This document shows, one piece after another, positions 33,786 to 42,715 of a stretch of 64,000 nt of DNA. This DNA comes from DYIU01 sp038326775 (lineage in GTDB: Bacteria > Actinomycetota > Geothermincolia > Fen-727 > Anoxymicrobiaceae): NCBI GenBank assembly GCA_038326775.1, contig JBBQKJ010000001.1:74755-138754 (forward strand), written 5' to 3'. The notes under the pieces were generated by a model, which worked only from the letters and a program-made list of their open reading frames with translations, ran no database searches and had not been told where the DNA came from. Made by a program: the position numbers and the translations under genes. Positions within the stretch are counted from its first letter, which is position 1; each line of letters starts with the position of its first letter.

Positions 33786-35051
33786 ATGCGGACAATAGAT
33801 GACTTTACCAGGCCCCTCGAGTACCTGAGCCCGCTCGACCGTTACCTCGGAGAGATAGGCCGCAAATGGGCGGACACCGAGGTGATACCCATCAGGCGCG
33901 ATTTCGACGAGGACTGGGAGCACCACAAGTTGATCGAGCCGTGCTTCAGGTCTCTCCAGGCAGAGATCGGCTTCCAGCGAATGCTGTTCCCGGAGGACCT
34001 CGGGGGCTGGGGCCTCGGCCATTCCGGGTACATGGGCACGGGCGCGGCCCGTCTTTTCGAGGAAGTCGCGAGGGCCGACTCGGGCATGGCCGTCGCGTTC
34101 GGCGTCCTCTTCTGGCCGCTGGTGATGATATGCGTAGAGCCGCATGTCAACCGGCGCCTTTGCGAGGAGTTCGCGCCGATGTTCATGGAGTCCCGCCCGG
34201 TGTTCGCCGCAAACGCGATGACCGAACCCCAGGGTGGAGCGGATATCGAGAACATGGAGATCGTCGGTGGCAGCACCATTCAGACGACCGCGGTCCTCGA
34301 AGGCGACGAGTGGGTGATAAACGGGCATAAGCTCTGGCCCACTAACTCCGGCGGGGTGGCCGACCTTTTCGGGGTCGTATGCACCACCAACCCGGGCTCG
34401 AAAGACCCTGACGACTTAGCCTTCATATTCGTCCCCGCCAAGACCCCTGGCTGCACCCAGGGCGGGCCTTACGAGAAGGCGGGTATGGCCGCGGACAAGA
34501 ACAGCGACATCTGGTTCGACAACGTGCGGGTGCCTTCCTGGTTCCGGGCCTGTGGCCCGGGCCTCGACGCATTGTACTTCAAGGAGGTCGTCTCGCTCGG
34601 CAACCTTGGCAGTCTGGCGTTCGTCAGCGGCGCCATGATGAACGTCTGGGAGATCTTAAGGGATTTCACAAGCGAGACTACGTTCCGGGGTAAGCCGCTG
34701 AAGGAGAACGACGACGTGGCGGGGGTGCTCGCCAACTTCGCGGGTGGCGTTGACATCATCAGGGTCCTCACTTATCAGTACGCGAGGATGCTCGACAGGC
34801 CGGACCTCTACGGGGACCGGTGGTCCGAAGAGATAGTCGCCAAGGGCAGGGCTTATAAGTATTTCGCCTGCGACAAGGCCGTCGAGGACCTCAAGAAGGT
34901 CATGAACCTGATGGGGGCGCACGGAAGCGACCGCGCGCACGACGTGGAGAAGCACTGGCGAGACATCAAGATAGTCCAGCTCTGGATGGGCGGCAAGCAG
35001 CTTTGCCAGATGGAGGTCGCCCGCTGGTTCTATGAATGCGAGACCCTGTGA
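33786..35051 (+). CDS. acyl-CoA dehydrogenase (probable catalytic subunit, second copy)
   Basis: A 421-residue enzyme, identical in length to its paralogue at 19588. FAD/substrate loops MTEPQGGADIENM and WVINGHKLWPTNSGG are kept. The usual YEGT position reads LWMGG, while YFKEVVSLGNLG supplies Glu267 at the alternative base position. GCAGGAGGAG lies before the ATG. With the preceding gene it should form a heteromer oxidising an acyl-CoA. The stop overlaps the leading bases of the next transcription unit without a clear terminator, so the operon may continue into the helical-protein genes. Confidence 0.88.
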   Translation: MRTIDDFTRPLEYLSPLDRYLGEIGRKWADTEVIPIRRDFDEDWEHHKLIEPCFRSLQAEIGFQRMLFPEDLGGWGLGHSGYMGTGAARLFEEVARADSGMAVAFGVLFWPLVMICVEPHVNRRLCEEFAPMFMESRPVFAANAMTEPQGGADIENMEIVGGSTIQTTAVLEGDEWVINGHKLWPTNSGGVADLFGVVCTTNPGSKDPDDLAFIFVPAKTPGCTQGGPYEKAGMAADKNSDIWFDNVRVPSWFRACGPGLDALYFKEVVSLGNLGSLAFVSGAMMNVWEILRDFTSETTFRGKPLKENDDVAGVLANFAGGVDIIRVLTYQYARMLDRPDLYGDRWSEEIVAKGRAYKYFACDKAVEDLKKVMNLMGAHGSDRAHDVEKHWRDIKIVQLWMGGKQLCQMEVARWFYECETL

Positions 35052-35094
35052 GTTCGCGAATGCCGGGTTGGAGACGATTCAAGGCGGTGAGGTG

Positions 35095-35799
35095 ATGGAA
35101 GAGACGTCGTTGCCGCGCAGAGGGCCGATCGAGGGCACCAGCAGGGTGGTCCGCGAGCTCCTGCGAACCCCGAGGTTCAAGAAAACGGTGAACATCCTCC
35201 TGAGCGAGCTGGACCCTGAGAACACCGGCTTGCTCGTGAAGACGCTGATGTGGGAAGACCCGGAGTTATTCCTGAGCCTGTTCGGTGCCACGCCCGATAT
35301 CGCGAATGTCGCCATCAACGGGTTGCTCGAGCTGTCCCGCCAGCTGTCCAACTTCCCCCCCGGGCTTCTCGCGAGCTTCCTGTCCGTCCTGATGGAGGGG
35401 CTCGAGATGGAGAGCCTCGGCACGGCTGTCGGGAAGGTGCGGGATCTTCTGGTGGAAGTCCGCGACAGCGGAGGACAGCCGCTCGTAGATTCTCTTACAG
35501 ACCTCCTCAGAAGGTTCGCCAGGGGGGCAACGGGCTTCACACCGGTTTCCGGCGCTCCCTCGGTATCGGCGGACAAGGTCGTGGACAGCGTCTTGCCAGT
35601 GCTCGCTTCGGCCGCCGCGAGATTCGGCGGGGAGGCCGCGCGCGAGGGTTCGGAGACGAGCGCCGCGGTCAAGAAGCTGGCGGACGGCGTGAGGGATATC
35701 GCCTCCAGGAACCCCGAGTTCATGAAATCGGTCGTAGCCCCGCTGGTGGAGGCAGGCAAAGCCGCGCTGGCCGGAACGGACGCAGGGGAGGGCTCCTGA
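35095..35799 (+). CDS. unrecognised helical protein A
   Basis: A 234-residue protein rich in Leu, Ala, Val, Glu and Gly and almost wholly helical by appearance, with no signal peptide or cysteine pairs. Its N-terminal part (VVRELLRTPRFKKTVNILL, then LWEDPELFLSLFG-type segment and SRQLSNFPPGLL) is plainly homologous to the next protein. The ATG at 35095 has GGTGAGGTG upstream. I do not recognise a family. Position between acyl-CoA dehydrogenases and dehydratase subunits, in the same direction with tight spacing, suggests an assembly, scaffold or accessory role (inference). Confidence 0.6.
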   Translation: MEETSLPRRGPIEGTSRVVRELLRTPRFKKTVNILLSELDPENTGLLVKTLMWEDPELFLSLFGATPDIANVAINGLLELSRQLSNFPPGLLASFLSVLMEGLEMESLGTAVGKVRDLLVEVRDSGGQPLVDSLTDLLRRFARGATGFTPVSGAPSVSADKVVDSVLPVLASAAARFGGEAAREGSETSAAVKKLADGVRDIASRNPEFMKSVVAPLVEAGKAALAGTDAGEGS

Positions 35800-36398
35800 T
35801 GGAAAACGCAATATTGGGGTCAGGTCAGATTTCTGCAATTGGAAAGCCGTCCCAGGCGGGGGCGGGCTCTCGAGTCCTTAGGGAGATAATAAAAACCCCC
35901 GCATTCCTGGAAATAATCAAGCTCCACGCCAAGGGCTTCGACCCCGAGTCCGCCCGCGAGTTGGTGCGCGCGTTCCTGTGGGAGGACGTGGAACTCTCGC
36001 TCAGCTTTGTGGGCACGGTCCCCGAGATAGTCAACTACCTGGCCGCCGCGGTGCTGGAACTGGGCAGGCAGATGAACAACTTCCCCGGCGGGCTCCTCGA
36101 CCAGTACGTGATGCAGAGTGGCTCGGAGATCGACGTGGAGGTGCTCAAGGAGCTTCCCGGCGTCTTCGGCCCGTTGCTTGACAACATCAGGTTCAAGAAG
36201 ACCGCGGCGATGGGGCTCGGCAAGGCGGTGAACGCGGGTGCCGGGTTTGTGAACCGCGCGGCCGCGAGTAACCCGCACTTCGTACGGGACGTCCTCTCGG
36301 AGGTCGACGGGCTGGAGGTTTTACGCGCGTCGTTCGCGGTGGCGCGTTCGGTAATGAAGTGGTTCGTATCAGGTGTTTCACGTCTATTCGGCAGGTAG
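35799..36398 (+). CDS. unrecognised helical protein B
   Basis: A 199-residue protein overlapping the preceding stop codon (TGATG), hence translationally coupled. Core segments EIIKTPAFLEIIKLHAKGF, WEDVELSLSFVGTVPEIVN and LELGRQMNNFPGGLL match protein A. The first 15 codons include a piece of the dispersed GGGGTCAG repeat (35810-35840), so the N-terminus (AILGSGQISAIGK) is probably recent and not part of the conserved protein. The C-terminus is amphipathic and basic. Function unknown. Confidence 0.6.
   Translation: MENAILGSGQISAIGKPSQAGAGSRVLREIIKTPAFLEIIKLHAKGFDPESARELVRAFLWEDVELSLSFVGTVPEIVNYLAAAVLELGRQMNNFPGGLLDQYVMQSGSEIDVEVLKELPGVFGPLLDNIRFKKTAAMGLGKAVNAGAGFVNRAAASNPHFVRDVLSEVDGLEVLRASFAVARSVMKWFVSGVSRLFGR
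35810..35840 (-). repeat. dispersed GGGGTCAG repeat fragment, copy C (inside coding sequence)
   Basis: About 31 bases containing ATTGGGGTCAGGTCA, the inverted form of the tail of copies A and B (TGACCTGACCCCAAT). It lies within the first codons of helical protein B and is read through in frame. Confidence 0.55.
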
Positions 36399-36435
36399 TA
36401 GGCAATAGTGCCTTATCCATGTGAGGTGATGCGAG

Positions 36436-37722
36436 TTGAGCGCTAAAGAGACGGGAAAGGAAGTTATGGAGCTCTCCGGCGAGGAGAGGGCGGCGCGTTT
36501 CAAGGAAGCGTTCGCAAGCTACGATGGGAAGGCCCTGGCACAGAGCGCCAACCAGTTCTCCCTGATGATGATGGCGGCGCACGGCGAGAACCCCGACCTG
36601 GCGAGCGAGGCTTTTCCGGCCATCGAGACGGCGCTCGCCGACATAGACTTCGGCAAGATGCGTGAGGCTATCATGGCGTTGCTCGACTACGGCGGCGCGG
36701 TGGTGTCCAAAGCGCTCGAGGAGGGGCTCGCGAACCCGGTCGTGATAGCCAACCTGGTGGGAGTCCTGCCACCGCTGGCGAACAGTCTCATCGACGCGCT
36801 CGCGGTCCTGCTGGACAACCTGGACCTCCCGGCCGAGATACTGGCAAGCGCGCTGTTCAACGTCCTGAGCGCGCTCGACGCGGAGAAGCTCGGGCACGTG
36901 CTCTCGGAGATATCAAAACAACTGAACCTACTGCACGCAGGCAACTACATCTTGGGGGGCGACGAGCCGCGCCTCCGGGCGGTGTTCACCGAGTTCACAA
37001 AGAAGGTCCTTGACAACATGGACGCCGACGTAGTGGCGAAGGCCCTGGTGGCCCTTGGCGAGGACGGCGAGATAATCGCCGGAGTCCTCGTGGACCTCCT
37101 CGCGCGGGACCCGGAGCTCATCGATACCATGGCATGGGCGTCCGTGGAACTCACCAACACCGTGGCACGGGTGCTGGCGAACGCGCTGAGCCGGGTCGCG
37201 GAGTGGCCGGACGAGGTGCTCGCCGTTCTGGGCAAGGAGGGGCGCATACTCGATACCGTGGAGATGGGTCGCGCCGCCGACTCTTTCGTGACGTATGCCT
37301 TGCGCCTCAGAGAGGCGAATCCCGGCCTGCATAGAGAGCTCTACACCCGGGCGCTCCAGCCGGTGAACACCGAGAGCGTGGAGGTTCACCTGCGGGCCGT
37401 CGCGGGCGACCTCAAGGCCGCCGCGGTCGCACACCCTGGAATCAGCAAAGCCCTGGAGCCGGAGGAGATGGGCCGGCGCGTGAACGAGATGCTGGCGGGT
37501 TTCAACAAGGCGGCGAGCCCCGCCGGGGTCAAGGAATATCTCTCGAGGGTGTTCTCGGAAATCGACTCGCGCGAGCTCGAGGTGGCCGTTCGAAACATCG
37601 CCGGCGGAGTTGTGGACGGCCTCTTCGCGAACGCACAGGCGGCAAAGTCGATATTGAAGGCTGTCGCCTCGAGCGCATGGAAGTTGACGAAAAACATGGT
37701 CGGCCTTCTCGTCAAGCGGTAA
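36436..37722 (+). CDS. unrecognised helical protein C
   Basis: A 428-residue, nearly all-helical protein, Ala/Leu/Val-rich, without membrane-spanning lengths or cysteine motifs. Internal pseudo-repeats of about 35-40 residues are suggested by recurring ADIDFGKMREAI, LDAEKLGHVLSEI, MDADVVAKALVAL and IDSRELEVAVRNI segments (Asp - x - hydrophobic - basic pattern), as in solenoid-like proteins. A TTG start at 36436 is used because GAGGTG lies 8 bases upstream. The C-terminus (WKLTKNMVGLLVKR) resembles that of protein B. It precedes the dehydratase subunit gene by 35 bases. Function unknown. Confidence 0.62.
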   Translation: MSAKETGKEVMELSGEERAARFKEAFASYDGKALAQSANQFSLMMMAAHGENPDLASEAFPAIETALADIDFGKMREAIMALLDYGGAVVSKALEEGLANPVVIANLVGVLPPLANSLIDALAVLLDNLDLPAEILASALFNVLSALDAEKLGHVLSEISKQLNLLHAGNYILGGDEPRLRAVFTEFTKKVLDNMDADVVAKALVALGEDGEIIAGVLVDLLARDPELIDTMAWASVELTNTVARVLANALSRVAEWPDEVLAVLGKEGRILDTVEMGRAADSFVTYALRLREANPGLHRELYTRALQPVNTESVEVHLRAVAGDLKAAAVAHPGISKALEPEEMGRRVNEMLAGFNKAASPAGVKEYLSRVFSEIDSRELEVAVRNIAGGVVDGLFANAQAAKSILKAVASSAWKLTKNMVGLLVKR

Positions 37723-37757
37723 CGGTAGAGTCTAACCTGAGTTTTGAGGTGATTTAA

Positions 37758-38903
37758 GTGGCAAGCGTAAAAGTAGGAAGCGCCATGGAGCAGGTCATCA
37801 AGCAGTCGGAGGTCGTGGAGAACGACTTTGTCAAGAAGTGGAAAGAGGGCGGCGGCAAGGTGCTGGGGTACGCCTGCGTCACCACTCCGCCCGAGATAAT
37901 CGACGCGGCGGGCATCCTGCCCTACCGCCTCAGGGCGCTCGGCAACCCCAACACGGAGATAGCCGACGCGCACCTTGCGCGATTCAACTGCAGCTTCTGC
38001 CGCTCCTGCCTGCAGCTCGGCCTGGACGGTACCTACGCGTTCCTGGACGGGTCTATCGAGACCAACGGGTGCGACCACCTGCGGGGGATGTTCGAGAACT
38101 GGGAGTATGTCCAGCCGTCGGAGTTCTTTCACTACGTCAAGGTGCCGCACCAGGTCAATGAGGACGCGATGGTGTACTACATCGAGGAGCTCAGGCTCTT
38201 CAAGTCCGCCATCGAAGAGCACTTCGGGGTCAAGATAACCGACGAGGCGATGAAGGGCGCGATAGAGCGCCAGGAGACGATAAGGGACAAGCTGCGCGAG
38301 GTGTACGAGATGCGGATGGGCCGGAAGCCGGCGTTCACCGGCACGGAGGCACTCTCCATATTCCTGCTCGCCTCCGCGGTGCCTTACGACGACTTTATCA
38401 GGCTGGCCGAAAGCGCCATCGAGGAGCGCAGGGGAACGGGCGTGTCCGGCTACCGCGCGCGCCTGATGCTCTGCGGCGCCGCAACCGACGAGCTCGAACT
38501 CATCAACGCCATCGAGGACGTTGGCGGACTGGTCGTCACCGACGGGCTGTGCTACGGGGCCAGGGCGTTCTGGAGCCCGGTCGACACGACCAGGGACCCG
38601 ATAGAGGCGCTCGCCGACGTTTACCTCAAGGACCTGCTATGCCCCAGGATGTACGAGGACTATCCGCGGCGGCGGGATTTTGTCCTGGACGCCGTGAAGA
38701 AGTACGACGTGGACGGCGTGATGGTCATGCATAACAAGTTCTGCGACGTGCACGGCGTCGATAACGTGCAGCTCAGGCTAGATCTGGAGAAGCGCAGCAT
38801 CCCCGTGCTGCAGCTCGAGAAGGAGTACGGCTCGACAGCCGACATAGGCCGCATCAGGACCAGGGTTCAGGCTTTCCTGGAGAGGATTGGTGATCAGTCA
38901 TGA
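37758..38903 (+). CDS. 2-hydroxyacyl-CoA dehydratase / benzoyl-CoA reductase subunit (HgdB/BcrC-like)
   Basis: A 381-residue subunit of the family whose members bind a [4Fe-4S] cluster and reduce or dehydrate CoA esters with a low-potential electron. It begins in the usual way (GKVLGYACVTTPPEIIDAAGILPYRL), has FNCSFCRSCLQLGL and NGCDHLRGMFENW (likely cluster and substrate cysteines), and ends with LQLEKEYG. GTG start with GAGGTGA upstream. Length is close to BcrC/HgdB-type subunits. It overlaps the next gene by four bases, so both are made together. Confidence 0.85.
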   Translation: MASVKVGSAMEQVIKQSEVVENDFVKKWKEGGGKVLGYACVTTPPEIIDAAGILPYRLRALGNPNTEIADAHLARFNCSFCRSCLQLGLDGTYAFLDGSIETNGCDHLRGMFENWEYVQPSEFFHYVKVPHQVNEDAMVYYIEELRLFKSAIEEHFGVKITDEAMKGAIERQETIRDKLREVYEMRMGRKPAFTGTEALSIFLLASAVPYDDFIRLAESAIEERRGTGVSGYRARLMLCGAATDELELINAIEDVGGLVVTDGLCYGARAFWSPVDTTRDPIEALADVYLKDLLCPRMYEDYPRRRDFVLDAVKKYDVDGVMVMHNKFCDVHGVDNVQLRLDLEKRSIPVLQLEKEYGSTADIGRIRTRVQAFLERIGDQS

Positions 38904-40396
38904 ACGCTGTCACCGCTACCGCAACCCAATCGTACACCTCGGGGGGTAAGGGGCCCCAGGATTTGAAGCTCGGCCTGTTCGATCGCGTGTCCGGCCTTTT
39001 CGAGATTATCGGAAAGCTTCCAGACGTGATGAGCGACGAGGAGGTCGACGGCCTTATGGCCGTGCTGGCTGAGGACACGCGCAAGTCGTTGAGCGCAATG
39101 CTGATACCACGCGCCCGGGAGGGCAGCATGGCGTTCATGAAGATGCTTGCCAGGTGGCTCGAGGACGCCAGGAACGCCCCGCTGGAGGGAAAGAAATCCA
39201 TCCTGATTCCCTTCTGCTTTCCCCCGGAGATCATTCACTGTTTCGAAAACTCCTTTCCATTAACAAGTGAGGTGCTCTCCTCGCTGGGGGTGATAGCGCT
39301 CGAGGGACAGGGCGAGCGGTACTACGACATGGCTCTCGGCCTCGGACTGCCCGACCACATCTGCTCGGCCAACGCCGTGGAGGTGGGGTCCATGCTGGGC
39401 AGCGACGACTTTCAGCCGCAGGCGATAGTCAGCGCCGCGGTCGGCTCCTGCGATATCAACTCCAAGACCCACGAGCTGGTATCCAACTACTTCGGCATCC
39501 CCCTGTTCATACTGGAGAAGCCTGTGGATGGCTCCGAGCGTGGCCGCGCGCAGTATCAGAAGAACTTCGACAGGCTGGTCCGCGAGCTCGAGGAGTACCT
39601 CGGGGAGGAGCTTACGGATGACATGCTGCGGCGGACCTGCGAGAAGGTCAACAAGGCAAACAGGCTGATGGCAGAGCTGTGGGACCTGCACAAGGCGGTT
39701 CCAGACCCGGTGCCCAACCTGTTCTCTCTCTACTCATACGCGGCCAGGTTTGCCATGTGGGGCACGGACCTGGCCATCGAGAGTATGAGGACCCTTGTCG
39801 ACGTTTCCAAAAGGCGCTTGAAGGAGGGGGCTTACCCTGCCGACAGCGAGGTCGCCCGCTGCTTCCTGACCTATACCAGCTACTACTTCGACCTGGCGGG
39901 GCTTTTCAACTGGATGGAGGAACGGGGTTACACTTACCTCGGTGACGGGCTCGGCCTGCTATTCCCAGGTGTCATAGACACCTCTTCGCGCGAAAGCATG
40001 CTCTGGGGGATGGCCGAGGAGGCATGGAACATGCCGATGACCAGGCAGGTGGGCGGAGAATCGATGTCAATGTGCTGGCTGGAGGACGCGCTCTACGCGG
40101 CAAAGGATCTCGGCGCCGACTGCGCGATCTACTCAGGCCACCACTCCTGCAAGCAGACCTGGAGTGTGGCCTCGATCCTGCGCACGGAGTTGATGAAGCG
40201 GGCGGGCGTGCCCATGCTCGCCCTGCAGGGCGACTCCTGGCTCAAGCGGACCACTCCCATAACAGTCATACAGCAGGAGATAGACGAGTTCATCAAGAAC
40301 GTGGTATTGCCGAAGAGCGGGGCCAAGAGGAAGTTGCGCAGGCGGGGGGTCGGGGCCGCGGGCACCGCGAGCACAGCGGAAACCACGAGCGCTTGA
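38900..40396 (+). CDS. 2-hydroxyacyl-CoA dehydratase / benzoyl-CoA reductase family subunit
   Basis: A 498-residue subunit overlapping the preceding stop (ATGA). Shared blocks with the proteins at 16851 and 40410: LGLPDHICSANAVEVGSM, VGSCDINSKTHELV, and YSGHHSCKQTWSVASIL near the C-terminus, which hold conserved cysteines. The N-terminus (GLFDRVSGLFEIIGKLP) and a basic Ser/Thr/Ala tail are variable. Presence of three such large subunits plus one small one suggests either two alternative heteromers or one multi-subunit complex. Confidence 0.85.
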   Translation: MNAVTATATQSYTSGGKGPQDLKLGLFDRVSGLFEIIGKLPDVMSDEEVDGLMAVLAEDTRKSLSAMLIPRAREGSMAFMKMLARWLEDARNAPLEGKKSILIPFCFPPEIIHCFENSFPLTSEVLSSLGVIALEGQGERYYDMALGLGLPDHICSANAVEVGSMLGSDDFQPQAIVSAAVGSCDINSKTHELVSNYFGIPLFILEKPVDGSERGRAQYQKNFDRLVRELEEYLGEELTDDMLRRTCEKVNKANRLMAELWDLHKAVPDPVPNLFSLYSYAARFAMWGTDLAIESMRTLVDVSKRRLKEGAYPADSEVARCFLTYTSYYFDLAGLFNWMEERGYTYLGDGLGLLFPGVIDTSSRESMLWGMAEEAWNMPMTRQVGGESMSMCWLEDALYAAKDLGADCAIYSGHHSCKQTWSVASILRTELMKRAGVPMLALQGDSWLKRTTPITVIQQEIDEFIKNVVLPKSGAKRKLRRRGVGAAGTASTAETTSA

Positions 40397-40409
40397 GAGA
40401 GGAGAAGCA

Positions 40410-41813
40410 ATGCCTGTGATAGCCAGCACCATCCCCGGCTCGGGACTCTTCGACAGGGTCCAGCAGCTCTTCGAGGTTGTTCTCAAGGTACCCGACGAGA
40501 TGAGCCACGAGGAGGCCCGGGGTATCATCGACGTGATGCCCCCGGACGTTGCCGCCACGCTCGAGGCTGTCCTTGAAGACCGGATCCGGCGCGCCGGGAT
40601 CATCTTCCTGAAGATGGTCGGGCAGTGGCTGAAGAACGCCAGGGAGGCTAAGGCCGCGGGAAAGAAGGTCATCCTCGTGCCGTTCAACTTCGTTCCCGAG
40701 CTCGTACACGCGTTCGAGAACGCGGTGCCGCTGACCAGCGAGATACTCTCCACGCTGGCGGGCAGCGCCACCGAGGGCAAGGGGCACCGCTACTGGGATT
40801 ACGCGATGGGCCTCGGCATCCCCGACCACCTGTGCTCCGCGAGCGCCATCGAGCTGGGCTCGATGCTGACCGGCGTGGACTTCGAGGCGGATGCCATCAT
40901 CTCCTGCACCGCCGGCGCATGCGACGCCAACTCGAAGATCCACGAGTTCGTCGCCAACTACATGGGCATCCCGCAGTTCGTGGTGGAGAAGCCGGTGGAC
41001 GACACAGAGCGCGGCATAGAGCAGTACAAGAAGAACTTCTTCAGAATGGTCGAGCAGCTCGAGGAGTTCGTGGGGGAGACCATCAAGGAAGAGCGCCTGC
41101 GCGAGGTCGTCGATTACTGCAACCGCTCCGCGGAGCTACACTACCAGCTCTGGGAGCTCAAGAAGAACGCCCCCTGCCCGGTGCCGAACATATACAACAT
41201 GTTCATCTACGCCGCCCGCTTCACGCAGTGGGGCAGGCCCGAGTCGCTGAGGACGATGGAAGTCATGGTGGAGGAGGCTAAAAAGCGGCTGGAGGCGGGC
41301 GATTACCCGGCGGAAAAGGAGCTCGCGCGCGTCGGATGGCTGTACACGAGCTACTACATAGACTTCGCCGGGCTCTTCAACTGGATGGAGGAGCAGGGAT
41401 ACACGCACCTCTTCGACGTGCTCGACCTCTTCTTCCCGGAACCGATCTCGACGGAGAGCAGGCAGACGATGCTCGAGGGCATCTGCGAGGCGGCCAGGAC
41501 GTTTCCCATGACCCGCCAGATGGGTGCCGAGTCGATGTCGGTGGCGTGGATAGATGACGCCATCAGCATGGCGAAGATGCTGGACGCGAACTGCGCCATC
41601 TACTGCGGTCACCACGCCTGCAAGCAGACCTGGAGCGTCATCTCCATAGTCCAGAAGGAGCTGATGGACCGCATAGGGGCGCCGGTGCTGTCCCTTCAGG
41701 GCGACGCCTGGCTGAGCGGAATGACCCCGGTGTCGACCCTGCAGGAAAACATCGACGAGTTCATGCGTAACGTTGTGGTCAAGAAGCGAAAGGTCAAAAC
41801 ACGAAAAAGGTAA
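40410..41813 (+). CDS. 2-hydroxyacyl-CoA dehydratase / benzoyl-CoA reductase family subunit
   Basis: A 467-residue paralogue of the preceding protein, 13 bases downstream, with GAGAGGAG before the ATG. Conserved blocks GIPDHLCSASAIELGSM, TAGACDANSKIHEFV and YCGHHACKQTWSVISIV are retained; of the three large paralogues this and the one at 16851 are most alike (both keep YCGHH). The C-terminus is basic (KKRKVKTRKR). A small hairpin begins in its stop codon. Confidence 0.85.
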   Translation: MPVIASTIPGSGLFDRVQQLFEVVLKVPDEMSHEEARGIIDVMPPDVAATLEAVLEDRIRRAGIIFLKMVGQWLKNAREAKAAGKKVILVPFNFVPELVHAFENAVPLTSEILSTLAGSATEGKGHRYWDYAMGLGIPDHLCSASAIELGSMLTGVDFEADAIISCTAGACDANSKIHEFVANYMGIPQFVVEKPVDDTERGIEQYKKNFFRMVEQLEEFVGETIKEERLREVVDYCNRSAELHYQLWELKKNAPCPVPNIYNMFIYAARFTQWGRPESLRTMEVMVEEAKKRLEAGDYPAEKELARVGWLYTSYYIDFAGLFNWMEEQGYTHLFDVLDLFFPEPISTESRQTMLEGICEAARTFPMTRQMGAESMSVAWIDDAISMAKMLDANCAIYCGHHACKQTWSVISIVQKELMDRIGAPVLSLQGDAWLSGMTPVSTLQENIDEFMRNVVVKKRKVKTRKR

Positions 41814-41832
41814 AGTGGGGTCAAGCCACTTT
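41812..41832 (+). terminator. weak hairpin after the dehydratase subunits (repeat copy D)
   Basis: AAAGTGG (41812-41818) and CCACTTT (41826-41832) form a 7-bp stem; the loop and flank resemble the TGGGGTCA...CACTTTCTTG tail of the dispersed repeat family. The T-run is short, so it may only weaken transcription into the activator genes. Confidence 0.4.
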
Positions 41833-41896
41833 CTTGTTCTCAGCACTACCGCGACAGCGACCGAAGCGCTATGACCAAAAAAGAAAGGGAGATTGA

Positions 41897-42715
41897 ATGT
41901 CGTTTGCTGGAATCGACGTGGGCTCGCTGACCGCGCAGGCGGTCCTGATAGAGGACGGCCGCACCCCGTTACTCAAGACGATAGGCGTAAAGCTCCTCTC
42001 GAAAAGCATAAGGGTGAAACCCAACCCTTTGGATTCTGCCCGCACCGTGATGGGGCAACTCCTCGATGAGCATAGCCTGTCGTGGGGTGACATCACCTAC
42101 TGCGTGAGCACCGGGTACGGACGCGACAAGGTCCAGGGCGAAGGGCTGGCCCAGGAGAACGTGAGCGAGATATCCTGCCACGGGATAGGTGCTTTCACCA
42201 TCGCCCCGCAGGTCCGCACCATAATCGACATCGGTGGCCAGGACGCCAAGGTCATCCGCGTCAACGAGAGCGGAGACCTGGTCAACTTCGTCATGAACGA
42301 CAAGTGCGCCGCGGGCACCGGCCGCTTCCTGGAGGTCATGAGCCGCACCCTGGGCGTCTCGTTCGAAGACCTGGGCGGCATCGCGCTCAGGGCGCGGGGG
42401 AAGATCGAGCTCAGCTCGAGGTGCAGCATCTTCGCCGAGACCGAAGTCCTGCACTATCTTCAGAAGGGTTTCGACAAGGCCGACCTGGCGGCCGGGACGT
42501 GCAAGTCCATGGCGGACAGGGTGATGGCCCTGGTGCGACGCGTGGGCTGGGAGAAAGAGGTCATGATGACAGGTGGCGTGGCCAAGAACGTCGCGGTCAA
42601 GGCGGAGCTGGAGAGGGTGCTCAACCTGAGGATGTTCGTCCCGCACCTCGACCCGCAACTGATGGGCGCTTTCGGCGCCGCCGTGCTGGCGCAGAAGGCA
42701 GGTGCTGCCCTGTGA
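41897..42715 (+). CDS. acyl-CoA dehydratase activase (BadF/BadG/BcrA/BcrD/HgdC ATPase family)
   Basis: A 272-residue ASKHA-fold ATPase that should drive an electron from a [4Fe-4S] cluster into the dehydratase/reductase. Motifs: FAGIDVGSLTAQAVL (phosphate 1), IIDIGGQDAKVIRV (D111 to D116, phosphate 2), and MTGGVAKN (adenosine). The intersubunit cluster cysteines are C137 in CAAGTGRF and C176 in SSRCSIF. All key residues are present. AAAGGGAG precedes the ATG. Its stop overlaps the next gene's GTG start, which fits a heterodimer as in benzoyl-CoA reductase. Confidence 0.92.
   Translation: MSFAGIDVGSLTAQAVLIEDGRTPLLKTIGVKLLSKSIRVKPNPLDSARTVMGQLLDEHSLSWGDITYCVSTGYGRDKVQGEGLAQENVSEISCHGIGAFTIAPQVRTIIDIGGQDAKVIRVNESGDLVNFVMNDKCAAGTGRFLEVMSRTLGVSFEDLGGIALRARGKIELSSRCSIFAETEVLHYLQKGFDKADLAAGTCKSMADRVMALVRRVGWEKEVMMTGGVAKNVAVKAELERVLNLRMFVPHLDPQLMGAFGAAVLAQKAGAAL

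Noticed and set aside
36397..36409. 13-base identity AGTAGGCAATAGT, also at 63927-63939 near the marR promoter
   Set aside because: Two short copies only, in unlike contexts; cannot be told from chance without the full genome.
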